A stretch of 39,460 nucleotides of DNA from CAZKUN01 sp964555935 (lineage in GTDB: Bacteria; Armatimonadota; Zipacnadia; Zipacnadales; VGFC01). This document shows, one piece after another, positions 37,716-39,460 of the stretch; within the stretch, counting starts at the first letter, position 1, and each line of letters begins with the position of its first letter. Under the pieces are notes generated by a model. It was not told the DNA's origin. It searched no databases and saw only the letters and a program-made list of their open reading frames with translations. Location of the stretch: contig CAZKUN010000064.1 of the NCBI GenBank assembly GCA_964555935.1, forward strand, positions 1 through 39,460, read 5' to 3'. The translations under genes and the position numbers were made by a program.

Positions 37716-38654
37716 TCAATGCCCACGAGGAGGCTGATAGCACTCACGCGGCCCCAGGGTCTGGGGATACGTCGAGGCCAGAGACGAACGAATCTCCCAG
37801 CAGAGCTCGCATTTCTGCGCGTACGTTGCTTTCGGCGTGAACCCGGGGGCTATTCCCAGCAGTCCCACGGGACCGTCGTCTGCCAGAACACGCAGGATGT
37901 CGTTCTGTCGCCAGGCGTCCCCGCCGTGCAGGTCCGCCAGAGTCGCGTCCCGCGCGTCCCCAATGATGACGCCGCTGCAGTTCGATGCCATCACAGTCCC
38001 ATCCGGATTGACGTGGACATACTCCATTTCTCTCGGGTCAATGCGGTCCCCGCACCCCTGCCGGGGAATCTCGGCAAGAGGTTGGCGCGGCAAGTACTGC
38101 CTTAGACATTGGTAAGCGCGCCCCATCAGCATCGGGGGAGCCGAATTGACGTAGGCATCAAGGTCGTTGGATCTGGCCGGGTCTGCGAGGTAGTTATTGT
38201 CGCTGACGGTCGTGCGCGCCAGACCGAAGATCTCGAGGCTGTGCGTATGCGCGCGGATCACGTTCTCGATCGGCACGAACTCCTGATGATGAGGGTCCGA
38301 ACTGATCCAGATCCTATACACGCCGGCGTCCTTCAACGCGCTCAGCCGCTCGCGCGCCACGCGATCGGACACGCACCAGAAACAGTTCGTTTCAACCCAG
38401 TCAATGGGAAGCATGTCCAGTCTGGCCGCGATCTCGAGGACCTCGAGAAGTCTGTCAAAATGCAGGAACGCTTCGCCGCCGCCGATGTGCACGTTCATGC
38501 CGGTCAGACCAATCTCTTTGATCTGACGCAGAAGACGCTCGGCCAGGTCCAGGTCGATGACTGTCTTCCGGTGCGGTCCGCAGGAGATGTAACAGTGGCG
38601 ACAGGCAATAGGACACTGGTACGTCAACAGGATACCGACGCTGTCCAATTCCAT
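37716..38654 (-). CDS. Radical SAM protein with SPASM-like C-terminus
   Basis: Cytoplasmic protein of 312 residues. The 4Fe-4S/SAM motif CxxxCxxC is CPIACRHC (Cys14, 18 and 21), with an extra Cys25. The glycine motif NVHIGGGEAFLHFDRLL follows, then DAGVYRIWISSDPHHQEF. The C-terminal part has VHVNPDGTVMASNCSGVIIG and KCELCWEIR, like SPASM or twitch regions that bind an auxiliary cluster. Such enzymes cleave SAM to a 5'-deoxyadenosyl radical and often modify peptides or activate sulfatases. No sulfatase or precursor peptide gene is seen in the window, so the substrate is unknown. The start at 38654 has a GGAG ribosome site about 7 bases upstream. Confidence 0.87.
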   Translation of the reverse strand: MELDSVGILLTYQCPIACRHCYISCGPHRKTVIDLDLAERLLRQIKEIGLTGMNVHIGGGEAFLHFDRLLEVLEIAARLDMLPIDWVETNCFWCVSDRVARERLSALKDAGVYRIWISSDPHHQEFVPIENVIRAHTHSLEIFGLARTTVSDNNYLADPARSNDLDAYVNSAPPMLMGRAYQCLRQYLPRQPLAEIPRQGCGDRIDPREMEYVHVNPDGTVMASNCSGVIIGDARDATLADLHGGDAWRQNDILRVLADDGPVGLLGIAPGFTPKATYAQKCELCWEIRSSLASTYPQTLGPRECYQPPRGH

Positions 38655-39009
38655 TCTGGCTCCGGTTCGCGGATCAAGGGCGGAGTATTAGGAGCGAAGA
38701 GCGAGGTCCTGTACCGGCCTCAGTTTCTTGGACACTGAGATTGCCTACGCAACAGCACCGTACCTTCCGTTGTCGTAGTCATCGCACGCTCGGCTGGGCG
38801 AGCGGCGTCTGAATCGTTCGATGATCCCGACGATGGCTTGGTGGCGTGCGGTTTTGGAACCCATTGGCGACGTGTGACTCCCAGATCCTGCTTCCTGAGT
38901 CGTTTGGCGACGGCAGACAAGGCCCTCCAAGCGACGTGTTGGGTGGGTATCAGAACTGGGGTCGCGATGAGCAGCGGCGTCCGCGTGGCTCACGAGATAG
39001 GGCGGCGTT

Positions 39010-39105
39010 CATCTGTCGGCTTCGGCCCTCCCCTAAGCCGCCTTGCGGGAGTGCGACTTCAGCAACCCTCTCAGAAGCTCATCGACTTGCGCTTCGATGG
39101 GTCCG
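39010..39105 (-). mobile_element. Fragment of the transposase 3' end
   Basis: Closely similar to 18563-18655 of the decayed insertion sequence. It encodes a C-terminal tail QVDELLRGLLKSHSRKAA with a TAG stop at 39033-39035, compared with QVEEFLGGLLKSYSRKAA there. Similarity is lost upstream, where repeat B begins, so only the last 20 or so codons survive. Confidence 0.75.
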
Positions 39106-39106
39106 T

Positions 39107-39250
39107 CCTGAGCACGGCCCCAGTGACTGCCCCACCACCCGACCAGCCGTTGTCGCGTGAGTGATGCGATCCTCTCTCTTCTGTTGCTATCAGTTCCGAA
39201 GGGAGACCTACGACGCATGTCGGGTTCCCCTGAGCAGTGCGGCAGACGAA
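39107..39250 (+). repeat. Dispersed repeat family B, locus 4
   Basis: The end of module Y (CCTGAGCACGGCCCCAGTGA) is followed by a full module X: CCCCACCACCCGACC, GTCGCGTGAGTGATGCGAT, GAAGGGAGACCTACGACG and GGGTTCCCCTGAGCAGTGCG. It directly abuts the transposase tail. Confidence 0.8.
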
Positions 39251-39378
39251 TCGCCTTCCCGCCGTCTGCCGGGGCCGAAATACCCGAACTGGGCACGGTC
39301 GACACGATGGCCGCGTCACGAGCGCACCCGTCTGCGTGGTCGCAACGCCCGGGGCGCCGGTCGTCAGCAGCGACTGGG

Positions 39379-39460
39379 TCATTCGGCCATCTGGGCCACG
39401 CACACCGGGATTCGGAAGGCGTTCTGGCCCTCTATGGTGCGCCGCGGGAAGTAGACCTCC
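39379..39460 (-). CDS. Possible 3' end of a gene running off the window
   Basis: The minus strand reads EVYFPRRTIEGQNAFRIPVC and then VAQMAE before a TGA at 39379. This is a plausible protein C-terminus, but only 26 residues are inside the window and no family can be named. Confidence 0.3.
   Translation of the reverse strand, partial: EVYFPRRTIEGQNAFRIPVCVAQMAE

Larger units (their letters stand above)
38655..39378. other. Right-end spacer with transposase tail and repeat B
   Basis: About 720 bases. 38655-39009 has no recognised gene. It is followed by a transposase 3' tail (39010-39105), repeat B locus 4 (39107-39250) and about 130 bases with nothing recognised. Confidence 0.5.

Overview
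This is a high-GC draft or metagenomic bacterial scaffold with a 10-N gap at 2232-2241. Most genes encode exported, multidomain proteins predicted to act on polysaccharides. They include two heparinase II/III-like proteins, two right-handed beta-helix proteins, an Asp-box beta-propeller protein, a sialidase-like propeller, a GH20-like protein with CBM9-like and LamG-like modules, a DUF4091 protein, a GH2 protein and a broken GH16. Alongside them are a UroD-superfamily protein, an ADP-ribosylglycohydrolase-family protein and a Tat-exported Gfo/Idh/MocA protein. This mix is typical of Planctomycetota and related PVC lineages, and also of Armatimonadota or Hydrogenedentes-like genomes. The phylum is inferred from gene content only; there is no rRNA or other marker gene.

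Layout. 1-641: no recognisable gene. 642-3790 (-): heparinase-like protein split by the gap. 4208-6112 (+): beta-helix protein. 6137-7276 (-): UroD-like protein. 7487-10246 (-): 13-motif Asp-box protein. 10622-11475 (+): LCM-type methyltransferase with a one-base frameshift. 18093-11998 (-): a unit of tag, the broken GH16, heparinase-like protein 2 and the ADP-ribosylglycohydrolase-family protein. 18563-about 19700: decayed insertion sequence. 22092-19704 (-): sialidase-like protein followed by a probable TIM-barrel protein. 22679-36240 (+): GH20-like, DUF4091 (frameshifted), beta-helix, GH2 and Gfo/Idh/MocA genes. 36637-37230 (+): small TPR-like protein. 38654-37716 (-): radical SAM protein. 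The right end holds a transposase tail, a repeat and possibly the 3' end of another gene.

How the genes fit together. The exported lyase- and hydrolase-like proteins, with carbohydrate-binding-like modules and a periplasmic oxidoreductase-like protein, look like a locus for dismantling a complex, possibly acidic or amino-sugar-containing glycan outside the cytoplasm. No SusC/SusD pair, ABC transporter, sulfatase or transcriptional regulator is visible, so uptake and control must lie elsewhere.

The signal not explained by gene families is in the spacers. There are two dispersed intergenic repeat families. Family A (about 100 bp, three copies) sits in the 5' leaders of three minus-strand units. 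Family B (about 200-bp unit, four loci, one of them partly tandem) sits in spacers in the right half; one copy abuts a transposase tail. Several genes are interrupted (GH16, methyltransferase, DUF4091, transposase), which may reflect real decay or draft-assembly errors.
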